A stretch of 64,000 nucleotides of DNA. Origin: Rhodopirellula sp. SM50 (lineage in GTDB: Bacteria; Planctomycetota; Planctomycetia; Pirellulales; Pirellulaceae). Below the pieces are notes generated by a model that saw only the letters and a program-made list of their open reading frames with translations, was not told the origin of the DNA and ran no database searches. The DNA lies in assembly GCF_002289565.1 (NCBI RefSeq), contig NZ_NTFY01000062.1, forward strand, positions 62,001-126,000, given 5' to 3'. Made by a program: the position numbers and the translations under genes. Positions 48,121-56,738 of this stretch are shown one piece after another. Every line of letters starts with the position of its first letter. Positions within the stretch are counted from its first letter, which is position 1.

Positions 48121-49203
48121 ATGAGACACGACTCCGTGAACCGTTCCCCACGCCCCCGCCGCGACGCCGCCCGTCGAACCATGCGCTTCACGGTCGAAAG
48201 ACTGGAGTGCCGGACGATGCTGGCCGGTGATGTCGATGGGGGACCTGTGATGGACGTCGAAACGGACGATGCAGTGCGGCTGCCCGCGGCACAGGTTTTT
48301 TCGCCGCGAGCCGGGGCGACAGCTTCGTCAACCGCGCCCACAATTCGGCTGGAGTCCATACGGCCGACATCGCCTGATCCCCTGGCTCGAACCGCGAACC
48401 GTCAAGCGTCCGACGCCCCGGATGATGATCTGCCGCAAGAACCGTCGGACAAAAAACGCAAAACCGGCCTGTCGGTCCCATCGACCGATGACGCATCACC
48501 GTCGGACAAGCCGCCGACGGATGATGAAGGAGGCATGATTGCGGTACGGAGTCCAGAATTGCCCTCCGATCACGCCGACGAACTGGCCGCTTTTGATTTC
48601 ACCGCCGATTTGGGAATGCAGTTCCTGACCGTTGAATCCGACATGAGCGATGTTCAGCGGACGCCTGCGGATTCGCCGGCAACCCTTCGATCGTCGAACC
48701 TGTCGCAATCGGCCGTCACGGCATCGGCGCCGTCGAACACGCAATCGGTGCCCCCGCTGGCGGACAGCCCGATTCGGCCGCTGGTTGAAAACCCGGTGAA
48801 GCCGTTGGTCGAAAATCCGGTGCAGCCACCGGCCGCCTCCGGCAGTGCCGAGGGTGGCATGATCCGCGTCTACAGCACCGCGCTTCCCACGTTGGGACCG
48901 ACGGCATTGTCGTCCAAGATTCGAATCGAACTTGCGCCCAGCACGGGGCACTATCGAAACTTTCGAATCGCCGAAACGCCGGGGCTAAATTCAGAACGCG
49001 ATTCTGAAAGCTCCGCCACCTTGGTCAGCCGATGGACGCAAGGCGATTCGGTCGACAAGAATCGAATCAAACGGAAATCCATGGGGGTCCTTGGATTTCC
49101 CCGTTCCGTCACGAACACGCCATCGGTGGTCTCGGGAAGCGCCCTGTTGAGTGGCGAAATCGCCGGCCGCAGCGAACCGGCCAACGCCGCGCGTTCGCAG
49201 TAG
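48121..49203 (+). CDS. secreted protein with planctomycete LExRxLLA-type signature
   Basis: The protein has 360 residues; an internal ATG at 48181 (MRFTVERLECRTMLAGDVDG) is an alternative start. The basic stretch followed by LECRTMLAGD is the planctomycete surface signature. The rest is Ser/Pro/Ala-rich and of low complexity, with a short duplication (PLVENPVKPLVENPVQP) and two similar GGMIxVxSxxLP segments. No domain was recognised. It lies directly behind the kinase gene (50 bases), so it could be a target of the same control. Confidence 0.82.
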   Translation: MRHDSVNRSPRPRRDAARRTMRFTVERLECRTMLAGDVDGGPVMDVETDDAVRLPAAQVFSPRAGATASSTAPTIRLESIRPTSPDPLARTANRQASDAPDDDLPQEPSDKKRKTGLSVPSTDDASPSDKPPTDDEGGMIAVRSPELPSDHADELAAFDFTADLGMQFLTVESDMSDVQRTPADSPATLRSSNLSQSAVTASAPSNTQSVPPLADSPIRPLVENPVKPLVENPVQPPAASGSAEGGMIRVYSTALPTLGPTALSSKIRIELAPSTGHYRNFRIAETPGLNSERDSESSATLVSRWTQGDSVDKNRIKRKSMGVLGFPRSVTNTPSVVSGSALLSGEIAGRSEPANAARSQ

Positions 49204-49239
49204 TGGTACGTCAACTCTCAAACTGAGTGTGCCGCGGAA

Positions 49240-49262
49240 TTGACAGGCTGGAAGCCTATCCC
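49240..49262. repeat. single inverted copy of the 29-bp array unit
   Basis: The segment gacaggctggaagcctatcc plus cac is the reverse complement of the unit repeated at 8067-8331. Confidence 0.85.
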
Positions 49263-49479
49263 ACTCCAACCGATCCGACACCTGTTTTCCGCTCGATCCT
49301 GACCGGTGCGTGATCTTTTCTGGAAAAACGTTCTGCATGCCGTGACACTTGCAGCGGGGTTTCCGCCTGGAACCAGATCGGCAGCGTCTTGTTTGGCGTT
49401 ACCGCATCAGGTCCCAGCGGTATTGGATTGACATTTCATTTGCGTCGATCGGTACCCGCAGCTGCGGCCCACTACGCCA

Positions 49480-50637
49480 ATGAACGTTTATCTGATGAAT
49501 CCCTTGGAATCCGATCCGGTCACAGAACTCTTGTCAAAGCTGTACCTGCCCCGGTGGCAGGCCGCCTATTGGCATCTGCCCACTCGTTGGGGCCTGGAAG
49601 TCCCCGCCGGCATCGTCAGCATGTACGTCATCACGCGTGGCGGAGGCTGGTTTGTTCCCGGTGGCAACGGCACCAGCGGCACCATTTCAGGCAACGGCTT
49701 GGCAGGCAGGACATCCGATGCACCGCCCGCCAAACCGATCCGCGTTATCGCCGGTGACCACCTGATTACCACCGACGGCGGTCAACACCAGTTGGTGCGG
49801 GAACTCGGCAGCGACACCGAACCGGTCGCCGAACGACTCTCCGATTGCATCTGGCCGATCTTGCCGGGCCCGCACGATTCGACCACCGTGCTGTACGGAC
49901 AATTTGAGCTGACAGGATTGTCGATCAACCCCTTGGCGATCGGATTGCCGTCCCTGATCCACCTCAATCATCGCCGGGACCGTGAATTAAAAACGTGTCT
50001 GCCGCTTCTGGATCTAACGCACCAGGTGATCCGCGATGCGGCGCCGGGTTGGCAGTTGACGGTCCGCAAGTTGTCCGAGCTGGTTTTGATTCAAACCATT
50101 GCGACGCAACTGCATCGCAACACTCAGTCGGTCGACGAAGTGGATCAATCGGGATTGCTGCGGGCGATGACCGACAGCGTCATCGGTCCGGTGCTGAAGA
50201 CGATGATCGAAACCCCCGAGTCTCCCTGGACCGTCCCCACGATGGCTCAGCGGGCAAGGGTTTCCAAGTCCGCGTTTTCCGACCGATTTCGAAATTTTCT
50301 CGGACGCGCGCCGCTGCAATACTTGACCGAGTTGCGGATGCAAAAAGCGCGTCGTTTGCTTCGCGAAACCGACGTCGAAATTTCACACATCGCCACCCAA
50401 GTCGGCTACGAATCTCCGTCATCGTTCAGCAGCGTGTTCAAACGATGGAACGATTGTTCTCCGGCCGAATTCCGACGCTCACGGTCTCTGGTCACCAACC
50501 GGACATCAACACGTCCACTCGATCGGGGCGCAACGGCCCCATCGGCGGATCGATTGTATGATGGACTCGACGGGACGCAGGACCGGCGAGTTCCGACAGG
50601 GGTTGTGGGACCGGCTGGCGATCGACCGGCGCGGTGA
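49480..50637 (+). CDS. AraC family transcriptional regulator with cupin-like N-terminus
   Basis: The protein has 385 residues; an ATG at 49495 is a second possible start. The N-terminal half is a cupin-type sensory domain (AAYWHLPTRWGLEVPAGIVS, DHLITTDGGQHQLVRELGSD) and the C-terminal half has the two AraC helix-turn-helices: MAQRARVSKSAFSDRFRNFL and EISHIATQVGYESPSSFSSV, with FKRWNDCSPAEFRRS. About 45 residues follow the usual end; they overlap the convergent cohesin-like gene by 146 bases. Its target is unknown. Confidence 0.9.
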   Translation: MNVYLMNPLESDPVTELLSKLYLPRWQAAYWHLPTRWGLEVPAGIVSMYVITRGGGWFVPGGNGTSGTISGNGLAGRTSDAPPAKPIRVIAGDHLITTDGGQHQLVRELGSDTEPVAERLSDCIWPILPGPHDSTTVLYGQFELTGLSINPLAIGLPSLIHLNHRRDRELKTCLPLLDLTHQVIRDAAPGWQLTVRKLSELVLIQTIATQLHRNTQSVDEVDQSGLLRAMTDSVIGPVLKTMIETPESPWTVPTMAQRARVSKSAFSDRFRNFLGRAPLQYLTELRMQKARRLLRETDVEISHIATQVGYESPSSFSSVFKRWNDCSPAEFRRSRSLVTNRTSTRPLDRGATAPSADRLYDGLDGTQDRRVPTGVVGPAGDRPAR

Positions 50638-51076
50638 CCGGCGTGGTGACCGACAATGCGGCGGCACGTTCATCGAAATGCACGTGGCTGACGGTGATCG
50701 CTGCCGAACCGGGTTGGCTCACACAGGCCTCCTCTTGGAATCCGATGCTGATCAGATCGCCGCCGCTCGCCTCAACCGGCTCTGCAGTGAACAAGAACGC
50801 GGTGATCGTCCCGGCATCCTGATCGATATTGACGGACATGGAGACTCTCCCGTTCCAAAACTCGCCCGGTTCGACGGTCCATGCTTCGGCGCGGACCACG
50901 GTGGGGTCGTATTCGATTCGGATTTCCGCGGCGCGGATGTCATGGGCGTTTTCAACGCGTAGCGGCAAACGAAGCTCGCGCGCCGATTCGTCGAACGATT
51001 GCGTGACGGAAACGGTTGCCAACAATCGCCTGGATTCCAACCGCTCCGCGGCAAGCCTGCGTGTCTGAACTGCCAT
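50492..51076 (-). CDS. secreted cohesin-like domain protein
   Basis: The protein has 194 residues from the ATG at 51076. The N-terminus MAVQTRRLAAERLESRRLLA bears the LExRxLLA signature. Residues about 25-150 form a cohesin-type sandwich: LRLPLRVENAHDIRAAEIRI, EYDPTVVRAEAWTVEPGEFW, and DQDAGTITAFLFTAEPVEAS. The last 50 residues are proline-rich. Its 3' end overlaps the AraC gene on the other strand by 146 bases. Together with the next gene it suggests a scaffold-type role. Confidence 0.85.
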   Translation of the reverse strand: MAVQTRRLAAERLESRRLLATVSVTQSFDESARELRLPLRVENAHDIRAAEIRIEYDPTVVRAEAWTVEPGEFWNGRVSMSVNIDQDAGTITAFLFTAEPVEASGGDLISIGFQEEACVSQPGSAAITVSHVHFDERAAALSVTTPVTAPVDRQPVPQPLSELAGPASRRVHHTIDPPMGPLRPDRVDVLMSGW

Positions 51077-51251
51077 CCTGGTACCACTGATCGAGAAGCG
51101 TGGCGTCCCGCCACGGTGCGCCACGATCTGTGCTGTACCGATTGTCGGCCCCATCGAACAAGACCAACCGATGGAGGTTGGTGAAGTGCGCGAGCCATTT
51201 GGACGATTGAGCAAGCCGCAATGCCGATGGTGCCGCTTCCCCGCCGGCCGC

Positions 51252-52439
51252 CTACCAAAGCTGCGTCGTCGCGTAGACCTGATCGAGGGCTTCGTCTTCG
51301 TCTTGGGTTTTGTTTTCAGGCAATACAGCGCTAATTGCTGCGGGCGAACGGAACGTGTCATTGATCGCGTCGCCGGCAGCGGCAACCCTCTCCCCCTCGC
51401 CAACTGAAGCACTCAGCAACGATTCGGAGGTCGCAGCAGCAGCCGTCACCGATTCATTCGCCGCATCCGACGAACTCAGAGACGCCGAGGAGACCGCGGC
51501 GGAGGTGATCGTGGGTGCCATCGCGACGCTGCCAGATTCTGCGTCGTCGTTGATTCGACCGATTTCGTCGGACCAGGCATCCGAACCGACCGGCATTACA
51601 AGTGTCGTCAGCAGTCGGTTGTACAAAAATGATGGAAGCAGGCCGAGTTCGGTGAAATTCTGATCTTGTAACGCGTCGCCGGCCGTCAGCGTCGCGGTCA
51701 ATTCATTGTCCCCGCCATCCAAGTAGGCGACGGGTTGTTGTTGAGTGATCGTGTACGTCCCCACCGGAAGTTCGGTGAACTGGTAGCTTCCATCGGCTGC
51801 TGTCACGGTCTGCTGCTGCGCGCCGGACGTCGTGTTGACCAACGTGATCGTGACCCCCGAAATTGCCTCTCCGGCATCCAAGCTGCCGTTGGCATTGGCG
51901 TCTGCGAACACGAAACCGGAGATCGTCTCCGAGCCGCTTGCGACAATCGTCAGGGTCCCGTCAGTTTCGTCGTCCCCCGCGATCGGTGACGGCGTGACGC
52001 TGAGCTGGCCTTCGTTTAAAACGACGGAGGTCAGGTCGAGCACCGTCGACGTCCCGACCGTTGCATCCCCGTCGACGGTGAACTGCAACTCGACCAGGCT
52101 TCCCGCGGTCGCGGTTAGTTCGGATGACGACGAGACGAAGATGACAATGGTGCCGGTTGCATCGTCGACATTCACGGTCAGCTGGGTGTCATTGCCACTG
52201 TCCCAGACCGAGCCTGCGGTGACATCGGCTTGTTCCAGATCCAACAGGTCGCTGTCGTAGCTGAGCCGAATCTCGGCACCGCGGACTCCATCGGCGTCAT
52301 CGATGTTGACGGGAACGGAAACGATCGAGGCCGCCGCCGCCGTCAAATCATCGGCAATGTCGACCGCGGCGAGCAACCGACGGGCCGAAAGATTCTCGAT
52401 CGTCGGGCGTCGTCGTCTGATTCTGGGAATCAATTTCAT
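51252..52439 (-). CDS. secreted cohesin-like plus carboxypeptidase-regulatory/SdrB-like protein
   Basis: The protein has 395 residues. It begins MKLIPRIRRRRPTIENLSAR with RLLAAV, the surface signature. Residues about 30-160 are a cohesin-type sandwich (VPVNIDDADGVRGAEIRLSY, DSDLLDLEQADVTAGSVWDS). Residues about 170-260 match an SdrD-B/carboxypeptidase-regulatory-like fold (GFVFADANANGSLDAGEAIS, GVTITLVNTTSGAQQQTVTA). The end is Ser/Ala-rich. It lies 175 bases ahead of the smaller cohesin-like gene on the same strand, with probably shared transcription. Confidence 0.88.
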   Translation of the reverse strand: MKLIPRIRRRRPTIENLSARRLLAAVDIADDLTAAAASIVSVPVNIDDADGVRGAEIRLSYDSDLLDLEQADVTAGSVWDSGNDTQLTVNVDDATGTIVIFVSSSSELTATAGSLVELQFTVDGDATVGTSTVLDLTSVVLNEGQLSVTPSPIAGDDETDGTLTIVASGSETISGFVFADANANGSLDAGEAISGVTITLVNTTSGAQQQTVTAADGSYQFTELPVGTYTITQQQPVAYLDGGDNELTATLTAGDALQDQNFTELGLLPSFLYNRLLTTLVMPVGSDAWSDEIGRINDDAESGSVAMAPTITSAAVSSASLSSSDAANESVTAAAATSESLLSASVGEGERVAAAGDAINDTFRSPAAISAVLPENKTQDEDEALDQVYATTQLW

Positions 52440-52510
52440 GGGGCTGTCAGGCGGGGATTCGGGTAGGTGCTCAGGGAAGAGTGCTTCGTCAACTTTTAAA
52501 CTTGGGGTGC

Positions 52511-52590
52511 CGCGGAAAAGGGGTCAGGTACCAAAACTGCGAAGCACCCTGCGGGCCATTTGGTTTTTGGTACCTGACCCCTTTTCCGCG
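52511..52590. repeat. long-armed inverted repeat (ggggtcaggtacc type)
   Basis: The arms cgcggaaaaggggtcaggta plus ccaaaa (52511-52536) and their reverse complement (52565-52590) enclose a 28-base loop. Elements with this ggggtcag core are common bacterial REP-like sequences; a RAYT-type transposase was not found here. The gap 52440-52978 otherwise holds only the repeat at 52720-52772. Confidence 0.9.
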
Positions 52591-52719
52591 CGACAAACGC
52601 AACCCGGAAATTAAATCTGGATGAAGCACTAGGCGGATTCGCAGCCCCTGGTGTCACAGAGATTTCGAAGAAAACCATGCTCGACTCTTCCTAGAAGGCA
52701 TTGGTCACTACACATCCTA

Positions 52720-52772
52720 AGTCACCCTCCCTGGCAGGGTAGGTCTGGCGCAGCGCGGGGAGGGTCGAATGG
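52720..52772. repeat. copy of the gagggtcg/ctggcagggt repeat
   Basis: The text gtcaccctccctggcagggt followed by cgcagcgcggggagggtcg is a diverged copy of 4048-4092 and 15690-15900. Confidence 0.65.
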
Positions 52773-52978
52773 TTGTCCCCAAAAAACTTTTTTTGCGGTG
52801 TGACATCCCTGCTGACGATTCCGCCTGACAAGCACGGGCGGATCGTCGGTGTCGGCGGATCTGCCCTATTAGCCGAACGCCGCAAAATGGATTTTTCGAC
52901 GGCGATTGATCTTCCGCGATGGACTGCCCCACACCGCTTTTTTGCACCGGCATGCCCCGGACAAGGTCACACGTCAAT

Positions 52979-55900
52979 ATGCGTCAACACACCAAGGGAT
53001 TTTTCTCGCGTCTCGCGTCACGCCGCTGGTCCGCCAAGCCTTCCGGAAACCGTTCGCGGAAGCAATTCGGGCGACGAAGTCGATTGGAAACACTTGAATC
53101 GCGACGTGTGTTGGCCGCCTCGATCGCTTCGTTTAGCCCCACGTCCAGCGGGTTTGTGGCCGAACTGAGCGAAGAAATTGACACGTCCGTCATCAACCTT
53201 TACGACTCCGAAAACGGGCTGGCCGGTGCCGCCGATGTCACCTTGACCGGGGCGAGCAGCGGAGACGTTGCGGGGTCGTTGATCATTGATGGAACGTCGC
53301 TGACGTTCATCGCCAGCGGTGGACCGCTGGCGGCCGACACCTACACCGTGACGCTGCGCAGTGCGACCGACGGGTTCAAGGATCTGGCCGACGGCGAATT
53401 ATTGGACGGCGACGATGATTCCGTGGCGGGCGGAGATTTTGTGGACACTTTTACGGTTGCCAGCGGACCGGCGCTCGTCGTCAGCTTGCCGGACTTCGTG
53501 CGCGGCCCGACGCAAGCGATTCAGGTTCCGGCCGCCGGCAGCGGACAGGACCTGCCGCCGGGATTGCCGATTCAATTGAGCGATGCCGACGGCGTCACGT
53601 CGTTGACGTTGACGATCCAATACGATCCGACGTTGCTGGACATCAGTGGCGTTCAATTGGGCAGTGATGCCCCGGCAAACAGTCAAGTCGACGTCAATTT
53701 GACGGTCTCCGGTGTCGCCACCATTTCCTTTTTCAGCCTCGCTCCCTTGGCCGCCGGCGCCGCCGATCTAGTCGACATCATCGCCACGGTCCCCGAAGAC
53801 GCTCCGTATGGCACCAGCCAATCAGTCCGCATGACGGCGATCGAAGTCAATGCGGGTGCCATGGACGCGGCCGCGGATGATGCGTTGCATGTCGTAGCGT
53901 TCCCCGGCGACGTCAATCGGAACCGACGCTACGACGCCGAAGACGCGCGACTGATCGCCCGGGTCGGTGTGGATCTGGATTCAGGATTCGTATTCACCAA
54001 CCCGACCGGCACCACCGCGTCGACTCGCTTGTTCCCCAACATTGATCCGGTTCTGTTGGGCGACGTGACCGGTGTCGACGGAGTGAGCCCGTTGGATGCC
54101 AGCGATGTGCTACGCCGAGTGGTGGGGCTGTCGACACCGAACATCCCCGACCTACCCGATGCTCAAGCTCCCACGGGAATCAGTTTGTCATCCGACAGCA
54201 TCGATGACTCGTCCGCCGTCGGCACGACCGTGGGAACCTTCACGACCTCCGACCCCGATTCCGGTGACACGCACACTTACACGCTTGTCAGTGGTACCGG
54301 CGACAGCGACAATGCGTCCTTCACCATCAACGGCAACTCGCTCGTCACCGCGCAGACCTTCGATGCCTCGGCCCAGAACTCGGTCACGATCCGCGTGCGA
54401 TCCACCGATTCGACCGGACGTTTCGTCGAGCGTGTGCTGACGTTGACCGTCGAACATGTCAACGCCGCACCGACGGCACTGGCGATCAGCAGCACGACGG
54501 TTGATGAAAACGTTTCCAGCGGAACATCCGTCGGTACCTTCAGCACCACCGATGCGGACAGTGGTGACACCCACACCTACAGCATCGTTTCCATCGACGG
54601 TAGCACCACCAGCACCGCGTTCACCATTTCCGGAAACTCTCTGCTGGTCGCAACGGCGTTGGACTTTGAAACCAAATCCAGCTACAGCGTCGTCGTCCGA
54701 AGCACCGATGCGGGTGGATTGTCAGTCGACCAAACGTTTACCATCACCGTTTCGGACGTCAACGAAACACCGACCGCGCTGGCTCTTAGCAATGCCACCG
54801 TCGGTGCCGATGCGGCGGTCGGCACAACGGTCGGCACACTTTCCACCACCGATGTCGATTCCGGCGATACGTTCACGTACTCGCTCGTCAGTGGAACCGG
54901 AGACGATGACAACACCTCGTTCTCCATCTCCGGCGACGAATTGCAGACCGCCGCGACGTTGGATTTCAGTTCGCAATCCAGCTATAGCGTGCGGGTGCGG
55001 ACGACCGATGCCGGCGGTGAATCCTTCGAACAGGCCTTGACGATCACGCAAGGTGATTCGGCACCCTCGGAAGTCACACTCAGTAGCGACACGGTTGTCG
55101 AAAACAGCGCGACCGCGACCGTGGTCGGTGACCTGGAAACCACCGATTCCAACCCCAGTGACACGCACACTTACACGCTTGTTTCCGGCGACGGTGACGA
55201 CGACAACGCATCCTTTACGATCTCGGCCGGTCAACTTTTGACCGCGGAGTCGTTCGATTTTGAGTCGCAAAATTCCTACTCCATCCGCGTCCGCAGCACC
55301 GATTCGAGTGGCTTGTTTGTCGAGCAGGTGCTGGCGATCTCCATCACCAACGTCAATGAGTCAGCAACCGCGGTTTCACTCAATCATTCCAGCGTCGCCG
55401 ACGGCCAACCCAGCGGCACCGTCGTGGGAACGCTCTCCAGCGATGACCCCGACAGCGGCGACACGCTGACGTACACCCTGGTGTCCGGAACCGGTGACGA
55501 TGACAACGCATCCTTCACGATTTCCGGCGACGAACTGATCACGGCGTTCGCAGCGGACCAAAGCACCAAATCCAGTTACTCGATTCGGGTACAGGTCACC
55601 GATGCCGACGGCCTCTCCGTCGAAAACACCTTCACGATCGACATCACCAGCGAAAACGTCGCTCCAACCGCGGTCGCGCTGAGTAATTCGACGATCGCCG
55701 AAGACGCTGCCTTGGATTCGTCCATCGGAACATTGACCACCACCGACGCGAACAGCTCGGACGTGTTTGTCTACACCCTCGTCTCCGGCACCGGCGATAC
55801 CGACAACGCGTCGTTCGCCATCGACGGCGACACGCTGACACTCAATACCACCCTGGATTTCGAAACCCAGTCCAGCTACAGCGTTCGTGTTCGCAGCACC

Positions 55901-56557
55901 GATCCGTTCGGGTTGTTTGTCGAAGACGTGTTCACGATCTCGGTGACCGACGTCAATGAAGCGCCGGAGAACCTGAGCCTCAGTTTCGCGTCGGTCGCCG
56001 ACGAGCAACCAGCCGACACGGTGATCGGAGACCTGTTCGCCGACGACCCCGACGGCGGTGATACGCTGACGCTGTCACTCGTCTCCGGTGACGGCGACGC
56101 CGACAACGCCGACTTTAAGATCGAGAACAATCAATTGGTGATCACCGAAGCGGTCGACGATGCGATCCAATCCCTGTATTCGGTTCGGGTGCGAGTCGAA
56201 GATTCGCAAGGGCTGTTCACCGAACAGGTCTTCAGCATCGACGTGACCGAAGCGAACGTTGCACCCTCAGCGGTGGCACTCAGCAATTCGACGCTCAACG
56301 ACGGCGACCCATCGGGCACCGTCGTCGGAACGTTGACGGCGACCGATTCCAATTCAACCGACGTCCATAGCTTCAGCTTGGTAGCCGGATCAGGCGATAC
56401 CGATAACGCCTCCTTCACGATCGACGGCGATCAACTGAAGTCCGCGGTGCCCATCGATTCCGGATCGCCCAACTCCTTCAGCATTCGTGTGCTCGCGCAA
56501 GATCGCTACGGCCTGACGGTCGAGCAAACGCTGACGATCACCGTCCAGTCGTCCTAA
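52979..56557 (+). CDS. giant surface protein: cohesin- and dockerin-like parts plus eight cadherin-type repeats
   Basis: The protein has 1192 residues from the ATG at 52979. A basic N-terminus ends in LETLESRRVLAA (residues about 36-47), the planctomycete signature. A cohesin-like sandwich (LPIQLSDADGVTSLTLTIQY) and dockerin-like calcium loops (PGDVNRNRRYDAEDARLIAR, LGDVTGVDGVSPLDASDVLR) follow. From about residue 400 to the end run eight cadherin-type repeats of about 100 residues with the pattern APTAxxLS, VGTLxTTD, DTHTYTLVSGTGD, DNASFTI, YSVRVRSTD. It is probably an adhesin or matrix protein. Confidence 0.94.
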   Translation: MRQHTKGFFSRLASRRWSAKPSGNRSRKQFGRRSRLETLESRRVLAASIASFSPTSSGFVAELSEEIDTSVINLYDSENGLAGAADVTLTGASSGDVAGSLIIDGTSLTFIASGGPLAADTYTVTLRSATDGFKDLADGELLDGDDDSVAGGDFVDTFTVASGPALVVSLPDFVRGPTQAIQVPAAGSGQDLPPGLPIQLSDADGVTSLTLTIQYDPTLLDISGVQLGSDAPANSQVDVNLTVSGVATISFFSLAPLAAGAADLVDIIATVPEDAPYGTSQSVRMTAIEVNAGAMDAAADDALHVVAFPGDVNRNRRYDAEDARLIARVGVDLDSGFVFTNPTGTTASTRLFPNIDPVLLGDVTGVDGVSPLDASDVLRRVVGLSTPNIPDLPDAQAPTGISLSSDSIDDSSAVGTTVGTFTTSDPDSGDTHTYTLVSGTGDSDNASFTINGNSLVTAQTFDASAQNSVTIRVRSTDSTGRFVERVLTLTVEHVNAAPTALAISSTTVDENVSSGTSVGTFSTTDADSGDTHTYSIVSIDGSTTSTAFTISGNSLLVATALDFETKSSYSVVVRSTDAGGLSVDQTFTITVSDVNETPTALALSNATVGADAAVGTTVGTLSTTDVDSGDTFTYSLVSGTGDDDNTSFSISGDELQTAATLDFSSQSSYSVRVRTTDAGGESFEQALTITQGDSAPSEVTLSSDTVVENSATATVVGDLETTDSNPSDTHTYTLVSGDGDDDNASFTISAGQLLTAESFDFESQNSYSIRVRSTDSSGLFVEQVLAISITNVNESATAVSLNHSSVADGQPSGTVVGTLSSDDPDSGDTLTYTLVSGTGDDDNASFTISGDELITAFAADQSTKSSYSIRVQVTDADGLSVENTFTIDITSENVAPTAVALSNSTIAEDAALDSSIGTLTTTDANSSDVFVYTLVSGTGDTDNASFAIDGDTLTLNTTLDFETQSSYSVRVRSTDPFGLFVEDVFTISVTDVNEAPENLSLSFASVADEQPADTVIGDLFADDPDGGDTLTLSLVSGDGDADNADFKIENNQLVITEAVDDAIQSLYSVRVRVEDSQGLFTEQVFSIDVTEANVAPSAVALSNSTLNDGDPSGTVVGTLTATDSNSTDVHSFSLVAGSGDTDNASFTIDGDQLKSAVPIDSGSPNSFSIRVLAQDRYGLTVEQTLTITVQSS

Positions 56558-56615
56558 GGTCCATCGGAAAAACAAGTGGCGTAAGCTTCCAGCTTGCGAT
56601 TCCACCAGCGTAAGC

Positions 56616-56719
56616 AACGCACGATCAATCAGTGTCGTTCTTGGTAGTGGACGAGGTTACGAGTCCCTCGCGATAGGACTCGTAACCTCGTCCACTACGC
56701 CTGCAATTGACCGAGCGTT
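56616..56719. repeat. MITE-like element, family 2 copy B, 104 bp
   Basis: The ends AACGCACGATCAATCA and, reversed, AACGCTCGGTCAATTG mirror those of 22923-23026. The centre is gtagtggacgaggttacgag with its inverted partner. It has the same length as copy A, inverted, and is flanked by gcttccagcttgc-like pieces. Confidence 0.85.
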
Positions 56720-56738
56720 GCCAAGCTGGAAGCGTACG

